A stretch of 64,000 bases of DNA from Casuarina equisetifolia (taxonomy: Eukaryota; Streptophyta; Magnoliopsida; Fagales; Casuarinaceae). This document shows, in pieces, positions 24,520 to 36,436 of this stretch. Position 1 is the first letter of the stretch. Every line of letters starts with the position of its first letter. Below the pieces are notes generated by a model that saw only the letters and a program-made list of their open reading frames with translations, made no database searches and was not told the DNA's origin. The position numbers were made by a program, and so were the translations under genes. The DNA lies in NCBI GenBank assembly GCA_028551475.1, contig CM052361.1:24069491-24133490 (forward strand), given 5' to 3'.

Positions 24520-25780
24520 TTATATACAATCCTATTTTTTCAACTTTAATGGCAAATAGGTATCTGACATATATTGAAGTCCACGGGTATTCAAAGCCTA
24601 AATCTCAACTATTTTTTTCATGTTTAGCATTGTATGCAACTCCTTGGCCTAATTCAAGTACTTTTTCATAAAACCTTCTTCCAATAATTTCTTCACAACT
24701 TTAATATCCCTTTTGTTTACTAGCAACAAGCATTCATATGGTAACTTATACTTATTGAAATCACTTGGACTAAAACCTAACTATTTACTATGGTTAGATT
24801 TTTATTGTCATATGGTAAGTTTTTGTAATCATATGTATAGACTACCAAAATTCTTAGCCATAGGGATCACTGTCTATAAAGGAAACTACTAGAATCTTTA
24901 ACTTTAACTTCATTTTTCTGAAGAATATCCTCATGGTAACATTAGGCATCCCTTTGCCCATCAAGATTATGCATGCATGAAAATCATTCATGAAATTTAT
25001 CCTCAATCAATCACACAAATATGGCTTCCTTTTCTACCAACAATATGAAGAGAGCTTTGTTTTTCATATTTGTAACCTCGTTGACATTGAACAAAATGGT
25101 CATTCCTCCAATTCTCACATATTCGCAATCAATTAGTTTGCCATTATCCGTGTAAGAAAGGCAACCCATGACAATGTTTATTAGCAACAATGTGGAGGCT
25201 GGAATGAGTGCAATTGAGTAGGCACGATATGTTTTTAATGATAGAATTAAACTCTTTCTAGCTATTGAATGCTAGAAAAGAGTGAAGAAAATTTTCTACT
25301 TACTCATGTGTATATTATGCTTACAAATGACTGAAAAAATTAATTTGGCCTTATGGTCAGTGGAAGGGTAGCCTTTAATGTGGACATTATCCATCCTTTT
25401 ATGAAGCGATCTAGCTCTAGAATGTAGAGTTAGTGCATTATGTTATAGGAGGGCACTATAAGCTTCATCCCTTCCCCTTTGTCTTCGAATGGCCACCAAT
25501 TCTTTAATAGGTACTTAACTCCTAACTAGACTATGGGGTATGAAAGCTCCTTTATCTATAAGCAATCGGTCATGCCAAGTTTAGCCAAGGTTATGGGTTT
25601 GGATGCATTAATGTAAAGTTGTTGGAAAGAGAGACAAAAAGTCTCATCTTCTTTGAGCTCTTTGATGCTTGAGGCTTCTTTGACAAAATTTAGGGCTTCC
25701 TCATCCTAGCTTAGAACTACCCATTTATCATGATCCCAAGCTTCATTGACAAAGTTATTCCATTTTCTTTTGTTAGCTAT
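24520..25780 (-). pseudogene. TOP6A: processed pseudogene of DNA topoisomerase VI subunit A
   Basis: Read on the minus strand, pieces match plant TOP6A (SPO11-3/RHL2/BIN5) along its whole length. The N-terminal part has Y-I-L-E-L-D; next come N-I-H-M-S-K, C-L-L-N-C-T-H-S-S-L, T-D-N-G-K-L-I-D-C, A-L-F-I-L-L-V-E-K-E-A, F-I-D-S-D-P-Y-G, P-S-D-F-N-K-Y-K-L-P and finally T-Y-L-P-L-K-L. The L-L-V-E-K and D-S-D-P-Y-G blocks are the metal-binding Toprim signatures. No intron interrupts the alignment, so it looks like a reverse-transcribed copy. It has numerous stops and frameshifts; the copy of the initiator ATG at 25778-25780 is ATA. The real enzyme pairs with TOP6B in endoreduplication. This copy cannot make it. 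Confidence 0.85.
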
Positions 25781-26463
25781 AGAAAAGAAAGGAGGAGAAG
25801 AAAACATATCAAAAAGGATGATGAGAGGAAAAAATGATTAGAAAGAATGAGGAGAGGGTAAGGGTTTGGAGAGAATGGAGAGGGAAAAAAAGATTAAAAA
25901 AATGGAGAGAAGAAAAAAGGATTAAAAAATGGAGAGAAGAAAAAGGGTGGAGAATTATTTGTCTATGGCACCAATTTTTACTGTGAATTTTGAATATAAG
26001 TTGGATTTCCAATCTAAGTAACCTTGAATCCTATAGTTCAGTAAATAATTTTACCAAATTAAGTAATCAAAATAGACTAAACAATACAAATAAATCAAAT
26101 TTATCTTTAAAACAAATTGTTTACCAAAAAAGCTATAGTGAGGAATTCTTGAACTCAACTAAAATATTGGCAAAGAATATGCCATCTGATCTTCTATAAT
26201 TTCCCTTCCTCTTTCTCTTTCATCCTCTTCCTTTTCCTCTTTCCTTTTGTCTTTATGAAAATCCCTTTATAAAAATAGATGGATAGTTGATGTCTCATCA
26301 TTTTTGAACTAATGATGAATTAGGATAGCATAAATAGATTTTAATGACTAGGACTTATGTTGAAGGAATTTTTAATGGGAGCTACCATTCATGCAATGCC
26401 AAGGACATTTAACTCTTGAAAAGGGCCACCAACTGCCCAAATCACTATAGTAAAATTTTCCAT

Positions 26464-27009
26464 TTACTCAATGCACTCTTTTTGGCTATTAAAGTAGTTA
26501 GAGAGGGTGTAGAAAATTTCTCGCTTGCTCATATGTATATTATATTCATAAATATCCTTGATGATCTTTAGGAACAAAACAATCAGCTTGGCCTTGCAGT
26601 TGGTGGAAGGGCAGCCCCTATTGTGGACATTATCCTTCCTTTTTAGCATGAAGTGGTCCAGCTTTGGAACATAGAGCTAGTGTGCTATGTTATAAGGGGC
26701 ACTGTGAGTTTTCCATCTACCCCTTTGTCTTTGAATACCCATTAATTGTTTAATAGGTACTCAACCCCTGGACCGTGTGGCGCAAAAGCTCCCTCACTTA
26801 TAAGTAATTAATCTTGCCAATTTTGGCCAAGGTTACAAGCTAAGGTGCATTGGTGGAGAGTTGTTGGAGTAAGAGACAAAAAGTCTCATTGTCTTTGAGC
26901 TCTTATATGCTCTTATATGCTCTAAGCTTCCTCATCCCGATTCAAGACCACCTGTTTATCATGGTCTTAGGCTTCATCAGCAAAGTTTCCATTTTCTTTT
27001 GTTAACCAT
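26464..27009 (-). pseudogene. second N-terminal TOP6A copy
   Basis: It starts with an ATG at 27007-27009 followed by V-N-K-R-K and ends with a 61-codon open stretch containing L-K-R-K-D-N-V-H-N-R-G and N-I-H-M-S-K-R-E-I-F-Y, ending K-E-C-I-E. The K-R-x-x-F-Y motif is characteristic of SPO11/TOP6A proteins and carries the catalytic Tyr region. It is interrupted earlier by stops. Confidence 0.75.
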
Positions 27010-27689
27010 AGAAGAGAAATAAGAAAACAAATCTAAAAGAATGACAAAAGGAAAAAAGATTAGAAAGAATGGAGAAAAGATAAGGGTTCGAAGAGAATGG
27101 CAAGATGAAAAGGAATCGAAAAAGATGGAAAGAAGAAAAAAGGATAAAAAAAATGGATAGAAGAAAAAAGGTGGAGAACTATTTGTCAATGGCACCAATT
27201 TTTATTGAGAGTTTTGAATATAAGTTAGATTTCCAATCTAAGTAACTCTGAATCTTATAGTTCTGTAAGTAATTTTACCAATCGAGTAATCAAAATAGAC
27301 TAAAAGAATATGGATAATTCAAATTTATCTTTAAACAGAATTGTTTACCAGAAGAGTATGCACTTTGGTCTTCTTTAATTTCCTTTCTTCCTTCTCTCTC
27401 TTCCTCTTCCTCTCATCTTCATGGAAATTCCTTTATAAAAATAGATAAATAGTTGATGTCTCATCATTTTTGTACTAATAATGAATTCAGGATAGCACAA
27501 GTAGATTTTAATTAAGTTAAGTGGTTTTCAAGTGTGAGATGGAAAGATTGAAAGGAAGAATAAGAAGTGCAAATTGCACAAGTGAAGCCTAAAAATGGAC
27601 TACATCCAAATGACTAAGACTTGTGTTAGAGGAGTTTTTAGCACAAACTATCACTTTTATAGCAACAAGGACCCCCAAACTTTTGAAAA

Positions 27690-28292
27690 GGGCCACCAAC
27701 TGTTTGAATCACTATAGCAAAATCCTTCTTTTACTCAATGCACTCTTTCTAATTGTTGAAGTGGTTAAAAAAAGTGTAGAAAATTTCCCGCTTGTTCATA
27801 TGTATATTATGCTTGCAAAGATCCCAAACAACCTCTAGAATTGAAACAATCAACTTGGCCTTGCGGTCAGTGGAAAGGTGGCCTTTGCTATGGACATTAT
27901 CCTTCCTCTTTAGCATGAAGTGGTCTAGCTCTAGAACATAAAGCTAGTACACTACGTTGCAAGAAGGCACTATAAGCTTCCCACCAACCCCTTTGTCTTC
28001 AGACACCCATTAGTTCTTCAATAGGTACTTAACCCTCGACTAAACCGCATGGCATGACAGCTCCCTCACTTGTAAGGAATTGGCCATCCAAGTTTGGCCA
28101 AGGTTACAGGTTTTGGTTGCATTGATGGAAAGTTACTTGAGTGAGAGACGAAAACTCTCATTGTCTTTAAACTCTTCTATGGTCGCGGCTTCCTCAACAA
28201 AATTTAGGACTTCCTAATCTCTACTAAGGACCACCTTTATCAGGGTTCCAGGCTTCATCAATAGAGCTATTCTATTTTTTTTTTTTGGCCAT
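27690..28292 (-). pseudogene. third N-terminal TOP6A copy
   Basis: An ATG at 28290-28292 is followed by Ala and a poly-Lys-coding A-tract, like the Lys-rich start of plant TOP6A. The remainder parallels the second copy with its own stops and indels. It is not functional. Confidence 0.65.
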
Positions 28293-28964
28293 AGAAGAGA
28301 AAATGAAAGAAGAAAATGAATCAAAAAGAATGATAAGACGAAAAAGGGATAAAAAAAAAAGAATGGAGAGAAGATAATGGATTGGAAAGAATGGAGAGAA
28401 GAAAAGGAATTAAGTGGAGAGAAGAAAAAAGGATAAAAAAAAATGGAGAGAAGAAAAAAGGTAATGAACTATTTGTCAAAAACACCATTTTTTACAAAAA
28501 GTTTTAAATATAAGCTAGATTTCCAATCTAAATAACCTTGAATCCTAGAGTTTAGTAAACAATTTTACTAAGTCGAGTAATCAAAATAGACTAAAAGAAT
28601 ACAAATAAATTAGATTTATCTTTAGATAGAATTGTTTACCAAAAAGCTACTATGGGGAATTCTTAAACTCAACCAAAACAGTGGCAGAGAAGACAAGATC
28701 TAGTCTTCTCTAATTTCCTTTCCTATTTCTTTCTCCTCATATTCCTCTTCCTCCTTCCATTCATCATCATGGAAAGCCCTTTATAAAAATAGATGGATAG
28801 TTGATGTCTTGTCATTTTTGTACTAATGATGAATTGAGATAACACAAGCAGATTTTAATCAAATGGTTTTTAGGCATGGAAGATAGAAATGAGAGAATAA
28901 GTGTTCGTGAAACCAATCAGAAGTGTAAATTGTGTAAGCAAAGCTTGGAAACATACCGCATCGT

Positions 28965-29146
28965 AATGGCTATTGATTTGTAATTTGTTACCATAGATTC
29001 TTGTAGTTGTATTTTTTCTTATTATACACGTTACTTTTCTTTGTATTTCCTTGCCTATAAATAGGCATCTCCTATAGGACATTTTTGGTGTCCATTATTT
29101 TCAATATAGATATAGAATCTTGCACTCCCTTTTTTGTTGTTCTTCT
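28965..29146 (+). repeat. right LTR piece of the old copia relic
   Basis: Direct repeat of 19718-19914 with many differences and small indels. It follows the third TOP6A unit immediately. Confidence 0.8.
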
Positions 29147-30187
29147 AAAGTAAGATGCTAGTATTTATGTGATGGTATAGTTCTCAAAGGTTTTATCATT
29201 ATAGAAAAGGGGAGAATGTAGACCTAATGCTATTTGAATAATTTTTTTTTTTGGATAATGTAAATGATATGGTTTTATCATTACTATATACATAAAGTTT
29301 CTTAGTATATGGTTTTATAAACTAGAAAGCGATGGTAAATGCTATACTCTTATGCCAAATATGAATAGTATACTTGCATAAATAAACATAATATCTCATG
29401 TAATGATATTGTGTTAGTCCAAATTTCTTCACATTGATATGTTGACTAAAAAGATATGCTGGTTGATAACATATATGGTGATTCCATATGCACGTTATCT
29501 CAAGTCTCACTGTGTTGGTTGTCATCTAACATGTCACTATGCGGCCCCTCGTTGGTTGTCATCTAACATGTTATTATGCGGATTCTTATTTGACGATGTG
29601 GGCTGCCATTTGTAGTAAGGCTCATGTGCGGGCAGTTGATATATTATATCCGAGTTGCTTCATTGGGCTATGAGAGCAAAACTAGACTTGGCCATGATAG
29701 AAAAATGGGTTGAGAATGTCTAAGTTTGCTGCCAAAACGTCGTTATTGTAGGGTGCGGAAGTTAGGAGAGAAAAATCATCTGACTTCATTCTTTGATCAT
29801 TGTCGAGCCTAAATGGGAACAAGCTACAATGTAGCTGTGAGAGATCAGAGGAAATTCTGGACCGTTGTTTGTCAACATGTCAATAGTTTAGTGATTAGTT
29901 ATTGACTACTAGGAATCCTGAAACCCTGAATAAGTATGATGATGTAGATTTGATGCAATGAAAGAGTATCAAACACAAGAGATCGATTTATGGAACAAAC
30001 TCAAACTTGATTGCTTTATCAGAAGTTAAAGATACAAAAGATCAAATAAGCTGTAACGTTGAAACTTACGCAATACAATCATACGAAAATCCTTGAGCTA
30101 CGCAACATGTTGTCCATTTCCTTAAGCAGCCATCTTTTCCAACTGCTTCGACGAGGCCTACAACTAAAGGCCAGTTAACACCATTAT
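29147..30187. other. intergenic DNA downstream of gene D
   Basis: I see no gene. The last 250 bases, next to the stop of gene D, do not resemble the 3' ends of C, E or F, which fits a deletion that removed the second lid of D. Confidence 0.5.
29515..29581. repeat. 30-bp direct repeat
   Basis: Two copies of TTGGTTGTCATCTAACATGT plus A-T/C-TATGCGG start at 29515 and 29552 (37-bp spacing) with two mismatches. Confidence 0.8.
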
Positions 30188-32568
30188 TCACAACATGGCC
30201 TTCTTCACCTCCTTCTCAATCTTCTCCTTCGCAGGCTCCTTCCTGACCCACATAGTGGTCTGTCTCCCGGGCCTCCTTCTTAATGGTTTCTTATCCTTCT
30301 GACTGGTACTACCCATGGCCTTCTCAGCCGTCTTCACCTTATTCTCAATCTCCTTCCTCCCAGCCAGCTGCGTCTTAATCTCCTTGTCCTCTAGCTTGGC
30401 TCCGACTATATCACCATCAGCACCCTGTTCAATCGGGGTGATGACCGGGTTGCATATGCTCTCGAGCTCACTCATCTTGAACTCAAATTCTTTTACCTCC
30501 GCAAGTTGGTTCCCTTCGAGCCAAAGGATACACTTCTCGATTGCGTCTTCAATCATCTCCCTCTGAGTAGATGGAACTTTGGCTACGAACATTTCATCCT
30601 TGCATGTGTTCCTCATGTTGAATGCGAAGTTCTCTAGCGCATTCGTAATCTCGACTTTCCTGTTATGCTCCTCATCGTCAGCCTTGTATTTCTTCGCTTC
30701 CTGTACCAACCTCTTCATCACTTCTTTGGAAAGCCTGCCGGTATTAGTGATTGAAATTTCCTTCTTTTTTTTCGTAGCTTCATCTTTGGCGGAGACGTTC
30801 ACGATACCATCGGCGTCGATGTCAAAGCAAACGGTGATTCGTGGAGCTCCATAAGAAGTAGCACGAATACCTGAGAGCTCAAATTTGCCCAGAAAATTGT
30901 TCTCTTGGATTCGAGTACGTTCGCCCTCATAAACCTTTATGACCACCTGACGCTGTTTATAATCTTCGGTTGAGAACTCCATCTCCTTCTTGACAGGAAT
31001 GGTGGTGTTTCTTGGAACCAACACGCTCATGACAGCTCCGGAAGTCTCGAGACCAACGCCTAGAGGAGTGACATCCAGGCACAGGAGGTTCTGCAATTTC
31101 TTACTAGCCTCTTCGTTGAGAATCGCAGCCTGAACTGCAGAACCATAAGCAACAGCCTCATCGGCGTTAATCTTCTTGAAAAGCTCCTTCCCCTTGAAGA
31201 AATTCTGCAACAATTTCTGAACTCTAGGGATCCTGCTTGACCCTCCAACCAGAACGACATCATGGACGCTGCTCTTATCCATTTTAGCATCCTTCAAACA
31301 CGCGTCGACAGGCTCTATACACTTCCAGAATAAACCCTTGTTAAGCTCCTCGAACCTTTCTCGGGTGATGTTGGAGGAAAAGTCAATACCCTCGTACAAA
31401 GAATCTATCTCAATTGTTGTTGTAGTATTAGATGACAGCATCCTCTTAGCCCTTTCACAAGCAGTCCATAATTTCCTGAGAGCCTTATCTCCGGTAATCT
31501 CTTTCCTATGCTTTGCGTTGAACTCTTTAACGAGATGTTCCACCATTCCACAGTTAAAATCTACACCTCCCAAATGGGTATTACCGGCTGTAGCTTTCAC
31601 TTCAAAGAGTCCCCCTTCCACGGAGAGAAGCGAGACATCCAGCTTGCCACCTCCAAGATCAAAGATGAGCACATTCTTCTTACCATTGCCATCCTCCCTG
31701 TCAAGCCCGTATGCAATCGCAGCAGCAGTTGGCTCGTTGATAAGACGCATCACATTTAGGCCAGCAATGACACCGGCGTCCATTGTTGCTTGACGCTGGG
31801 AGTGACTGAAACGAGCAGGGACAGAGATCACAGCATTCTTGATCTTTGACCCGCAATGAGCCTCTGCTATCTCTTTCATCTTCATTAGAATCATTGAAGA
31901 GATTTCTTCAGCCAGAAACCACTTTTCCTCATGCTTGTATTTAACAACAATAATGGGCCTCCCATTATCAGGGTCAGCAATCACCTTAAACGGCCACAAT
32001 TTCAAGCGATCTTGCACTGAGGCATCAGTGAATCGCCTTCCAATCAAACGTTTGGAGTCTTCATACCGCCAACAGAACATAACAAGTAAACAAGTTATTC
32101 CAAGAACCATTCTTAACTTCATAATAAGTGCACTTACAACCTTAATTTCGCTTAAAACCATTAGAAAGAAAAAGGGGTTCAGCCTTTTGTGCTACTAAGG
32201 GATTTCCCGAAGTAAAACATTACCATGAAAGAAACCAAAGCAACATTCGAAAAAAGACCCAAATTTTATTTCGTTCCTCCGTGATAAGTAATATCACTGA
32301 ATGAAAAATACTAAAATGCGAACACGTAACGACATTAGAAAAGCAGGAACTTACCGAAAACAGTGTTTGTAGGATTCATGGTTACTTGATCCATGGCCGC
32401 TTGGCCGATCAAACGGTGGGTCTCGTTGAAAGCTACATAAGATGGGGTCTTTCGGTTCCCTAACTCATTGGGTATGATCTCCACCCGACTACGATTCCAC
32501 ACTGCCACACAAGAGTAGCAAGTTCCCAAATCGATCCCAATCGCCGGGCTCTGGCCTTTCCCCGCCAT
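30188..32568 (-). CDS. divergent HSP70 lacking its second lid (gene D)
   Basis: Exons 32355-32568 and 30188-32058, intron 296 bp, 694 aa. The N-terminal domain resembles C, with Lys56 replaced by Met and P-A-R-F-S-H. The phosphate loop is D-L-G-G-G-K-L-D: Thr204, which contacts the gamma-phosphate and whose DnaK counterpart (Thr199) is needed for ATPase, is Lys. G-G-E-D-F is G-G-V-D-F. The linker is N-L-L-C-L-D. Lid 1 is complete. The inter-lid linker shows frame changes relative to C and the protein stops at K-K-A-M-L, exactly where lid 2 would begin. There is no EEVD. The equivalent of the TATA box is degraded. The frame is open throughout, so a protein may be made, but it could also be an early pseudogene. 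Confidence 0.85.
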
Positions 32569-33607
32569 AGCAAAGAAAAATGAACAGACAAAGAGATAAC
32601 AGACTTGACCCAAAGAACGAACTTGGAATTTGACAGGGCTAACCAGTATTTCTGTTCATAATTTCGTCAGTCTGCAAGCTTGGCTTGCAAGTCTTCAGCC
32701 TTGTTTGTCTTATTACAGGATTGCTTGGATTAACCTACTCCTCCATTTCTACTTTTCCGTACGTCGAAAAGAAACAGTAGAAGCATTTCCCATAAACAAA
32801 GGCAGAAATGGAAAAGGCATCACCACAATTATTAAACCAAAGGGCGCTCATTTTCAACGGTTTAGCGCCCATCCGCAATGAGAAATCAAAATGACAAAAA
32901 GCTATTGAATTTTTGTGTCATTCCTTTGCATTTCACTGTTTTCCGCAACTTCTATAGTTCTTGTATTGAGGATGCTTATCCCACGTCTACACCACTTTCC
33001 ATGCCCTCTTTTTTTCGCCATCGAGTAAACTTCGTGAACAGAGTAGCAAAGACGAGGAACGCCGAATGTCGAGCCTGGCCGGGAGAACTTCTTGAACTCG
33101 ATTGAGTGAATTTATGTTGTTTTTATGATCGTATCATAATCAGATTGAACCTGTCTAGTTGATTACTGCTTTTCCAGGTATAACATTCTTTGTTTACTAT
33201 TTCTTTATGTTAGATTTTATGATATCTTCCCGAAGTAATCATTCTTCGATTTATAACAAGAATGGGCAATTCTTTTTACAAGTAAGGCATGCGGTTTATT
33301 GACATTAAAAAGAACAAGTAGTTTAAAAAAAAAAAAAAAACCACGGTCGCAGGGCCATTGGCCCTGCTAGGGCACTACATAGAGAAGAACATAGCTTCTC
33401 ATGATTTCCCTCTACTTCGGCTTGTTTTTCATTTACTTTGACAGTTTTAAGGGGAAGAACGATAATTGGTGCTGCTCGAAGCGAATACTAAAACAAAGCT
33501 ATTATCTTGAAAACCTCTGGCCTACAATACCCATAAAAAGCCACAACCAGATTGCATATTCACATATGGACAATTTCAGGGCCTTTGAGAAGTTAAATCT
33601 ATCAACC
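32569..33607. other. upstream block of gene D and 3' flank of gene E
   Basis: 32580-33320 is a diverged, partly deleted copy of the block upstream of B and C (shared run GTATCATAATCAGATTGAAC near 33128). A 17-base A-tract lies near 33327-33343. No gene is seen. Confidence 0.55.
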
Positions 33608-36298
33608 TTATCGCCAGGAGCTTTGGTACATCTTGGCAATGAAAGGGTGACAGAGACCTTCCAGCTCCTTCATCCTCTTCTCAAACTCGTGTTCCTCAAC
33701 AAGCGGCTTCCTTTCAAGCCACTGGATGGTCTGCTCAATTGCATCTTCAGCTTTTGCCAAAGCAATCTTCACATCTCTGATTTTGTAGCTCATGTAGTAA
33801 GCCAAATTTTCCGCTGCATTCTTAGCTTCTACATTTTTAGGATGCTCCCCATTCTCCGGGATGGCCTTCTTAATCTTCTTCTCAATCTTCTCCTTCTCAG
33901 GCTCCTTATTCTCTTGCCTGGCTCCGCCCATGGCCTTACCAGCCTCGTTCACCTTCTTCTCAATCTTCCCAGCCTGGTTTACCTTCTTCTCAATCTTCTC
34001 CTTGTGCTTCCCATCCTGTTGGTCCTCGTTTCTAGTCCCCTTCTCAAGCTCCTTATGCTCTTGCGTGGTTCCACCTATGTCACCATCAGCAGCCTGTTCA
34101 ATCTTGGCAATGACCGGGTTGCATATGCTCTCCAGCTCGCTCATCTGGAACTCAAATTCTTCTGCCTCAGCCAGCTGGTTCCTTTCAAGCCAAAGGATAG
34201 CCTGTTCAATAGTATTTTCAATCTCCTCCCTTTTAGCGGATGGAACTTTAGCTGCAAATGTTTCATCTTTAAATGTGTTTCTCATGTTGTAAGCATAGTT
34301 CTCAAGCGCATTCTTCGTCTCGACCTTCATGTTATGCTCCTCATCGTCTGCCTTGTATGTTTTAGCCTCCTGTACCAACTTCTTGATCTCTTCCTTGGAG
34401 AGCCTACCCGTCTTGGTGACTGCAATTTCCTTCTTCCTTCCAGCATCGTCTATGGCAGAGACATTCCAGATCCCATTTGCATCAATGTCAAAGCAAACGG
34501 CGATATCTACAACTCTACTAGCAGGACGAATGCCTAAGACCTCAAACTCGCCCAAAAGACAGTTGTTCTCGCATAAGGTACGTTCCCCCTCATACAGTTC
34601 TATGGACACAGAGTCCTTGAAATCACCAACAGTTAAAAGCACCTCCGCCTTGGCAGGAATGGTGGTGTTTCTTGGAACCAACACGTCCATAACATCTTCT
34701 TCAGTTGGCAGACCAAGGGATCGAGAATTGACATCCCGGCACACGATGTGCTGCAACTTCCTACTAGCCTCTTTGTTGAGAATCGCAGCCTGAACTGCAG
34801 CGCCATAAGCAACAGCCTCATCGGCGTTGATCTTCTTGCAAAGCTCCTTCCCGTTGAAGAAGTTCTGCAGCAATTTCTGAATTCCAGGTATCCTGCTAGA
34901 CCCTCCAACCAGAACCACATCGTGGATACTGCTCTTATCCATCTTAGCATCCCGCAAACAAGACTCGATGGGCTTCATACACTTCATGAACAAATCCATG
35001 TTAAGCTCCTCAAACCTGGCCCTGGTGATGTTCGAGTAGAAGTCAATACCGTCGTACAAAGAATCAATCTCAATTGCTGCTTGAGTATTAGATGATAGAA
35101 TCCTCTTGGCCCTTTCACAAGCAGTCAGCAATTTTGTAGGAGCCTTATGTCCGCTAATATTCTTCTTGTGCTTAGCGTAGAACTCTTTTTCGAAATGTTC
35201 CGCCATTCTGCAGTTGAAGTCTTCACCTCCCAACTGGGTATAACCAGCTGTAGCTTTCACTTCAAAGAGTCCCTCTTCCATGGTGAGAAGCGAGACATCC
35301 AGTGTGCCACATCCAAGATCAAAGATGAGCACATTCTTCTCACCATTGCCGTGCTCCCTGTCAAGCCCGTATGCAATCGCTGCAGCAGTTGGCTCGTTGA
35401 TAAGACGCATCACATTCAGGCCGGCGATGACACCAGCGTCCATTGTTGCTTGACGTTGAGAGTGATTGAAACGAGCAGGGACAGATATCACAGCATTCTT
35501 GATCTTTGACCCGCAATAAGCCTCTGCTATCTCTTTCATCTTCATCAGAATCATTGAAGAGATTTCTTCAGCCAGAAACAGCTTTTCCTCGTACTTGTAG
35601 GTAACAACAATAAGGGGCCTCCCATTATCAGGGTCAGGAATCACCTTGAATGGCCACAAGTTCAAGCCGCGTTGTACTATGGCATCATTGAATGGCCTTC
35701 CAATCAAAAGCTTGGAGTCTTCGTACCCGTCGACAGAACATCAAGAAGTAAGCAAGTTATTACAAGAACCATTCTTAGCTTCATAACAAGTAAATTCGTC
35801 ACCACAGTTTGTTTAACCCATTAGAAAGAAAGAAGAATGTCAGCTTTTTGTTCTACAAGGGGATTGCAGAAGCAAAACAAAGAGTCCTTCATTACCATGA
35901 AAGAAACCAAAACAACATTTGAAAAGAAAGACCCAAATTTTGCCTGCTTCCTCACTGACAATTAATGTCATTGCCAAGCAAGCCAACGGAACCCATATAT
36001 TCATAAAACAAACAACCAAACTCTTGAACAGAAAAATACTAAAATGTAAACAGGTAACGACATCAGAGAACCAGGAACACTCACCGAAAACAGTGTTAGT
36101 GGGATTCATGGTTACTTGGTCAATGGCCGCTTGACCGATCAAACGGTGGGTCTCGTTGAACGCTACACAAGATGGCGTTTTTCGGTTCCCCAGCTCATTG
36201 GGTATGATCTCCACCCGATTCTGTCTCCAAACTGCCACACACGAGTAGCAATTTCCCAAATCGATCCCAATCGCCGGAGCATCGCCTTTCCCGGCCAT
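33608..36298 (-). CDS. divergent double-lid HSP70 with altered ATPase site (gene E)
   Basis: Exons 36085-36298 and 33608-35718, intron 366 bp, 774 aa, uninterrupted. Several canonical ATPase residues are changed. D-L-G-T-T-Y is D-L-G-N-C-Y (Thr13 to Asn). Lys56 is Ile. D-A-K-R-L is D-S-K-L-L (Lys71 kept, next Arg lost). D-L-G-G-G-T is D-L-G-C-G-T. The normally hydrophobic linker D-L-L-L-L-D is H-I-V-C-R-D, with an Arg, and D-V-T-P-L is lost. Lid 1 is followed by a Lys/Glu-rich linker with a repeated K-I-E-K-K-V-N-x-A-G-K unit, then lid 2 ending M-Y-Q-S-S-W-R. There is no EEVD. From family knowledge, efficient ATP-driven cycling is doubtful. I infer a non-cycling binder or a gene freed from constraint. 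Confidence 0.9.
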
Positions 36299-36429
36299 CC
36301 CACAGAAAAATGAACAGACAGAGTAACAAAAAACAGCGAAGCAGCCTCTTGGGTTTACAAGGAGAAAGATCACAAAGACTCCGACACAAAGAACAAACTT
36401 GGAAATTGACAGGGCCAACCAGTGCTTCC

Positions 36430-36436
36430 ATTTATA
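36430..36436 (-). promoter_or_regulatory. TATA box of gene E
   Basis: TATAAAT on the minus strand (context AGTATAAATGGAAGC), 132 bp upstream of the ATG, at the position conserved with B and C. Confidence 0.65.

Larger units (their letters stand above)
25250..28880 (-). repeat. three tandem ~1.25 kb units carrying the TOP6A N-terminus
   Basis: The same sequence recurs at about 25350, 26590 and 27855, giving a period of about 1.24-1.26 kb. Each unit holds the first 150 or so codons of the TOP6A copy plus its purine-rich 5' leader (GGAGAGAAGAAAAAAGG words near 25890, 27130 and 28430). The unit nearest 24520 continues into the rest of the gene; the other two stop after the N-terminal part. Confidence 0.85.
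19718..29146 (+). mobile_element. very old Ty1/copia relic spanning a TOP6A pseudogene
   Basis: Matching LTR pieces lie at 19718-19914 and about 28965-29146. A decayed primer-site-like stretch follows the left piece. From about 19965 to 23290 short, heavily broken stretches on the + strand recall copia gag (a Y-L-P-W motif), the protease/integrase junction, integrase (Q-N-G-L), the T-H-P-M-I-T-R-S-K motif and the start of reverse transcriptase. Many breaks are present and nothing can be translated at length. The two LTR pieces differ visibly more than those of the 49433-56666 element, so this one is far older. Between 24520 and 28880 the region carries host topoisomerase sequence on the other strand. 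Confidence 0.8.

Noticed and set aside
25250-28880. CRISPR-like or satellite array
   Set aside because: Only three long units, and each is a TOP6A N-terminal copy.
33401-34537. 378-codon + strand open frame opposite gene E
   Set aside because: It mirrors the coding strand of gene E, has no start context or domain and parallels frames opposite F and G. HSP70 genes are known for long spurious antisense frames.
36299-36418. Hydrophobic, signal-peptide-like in-frame extension before gene E
   Set aside because: The 40-codon frame opens with TTG, has no ATG and lies in a T-rich 5' UTR. A similar frame upstream of C contains a stop. Composition explains it.
36195-36431. Out-of-frame ATG open frame overlapping exon 1 of gene E
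   Set aside because: Its ATG overlaps the TATA box (TATAAATGG), so it would lie upstream of the transcription start.
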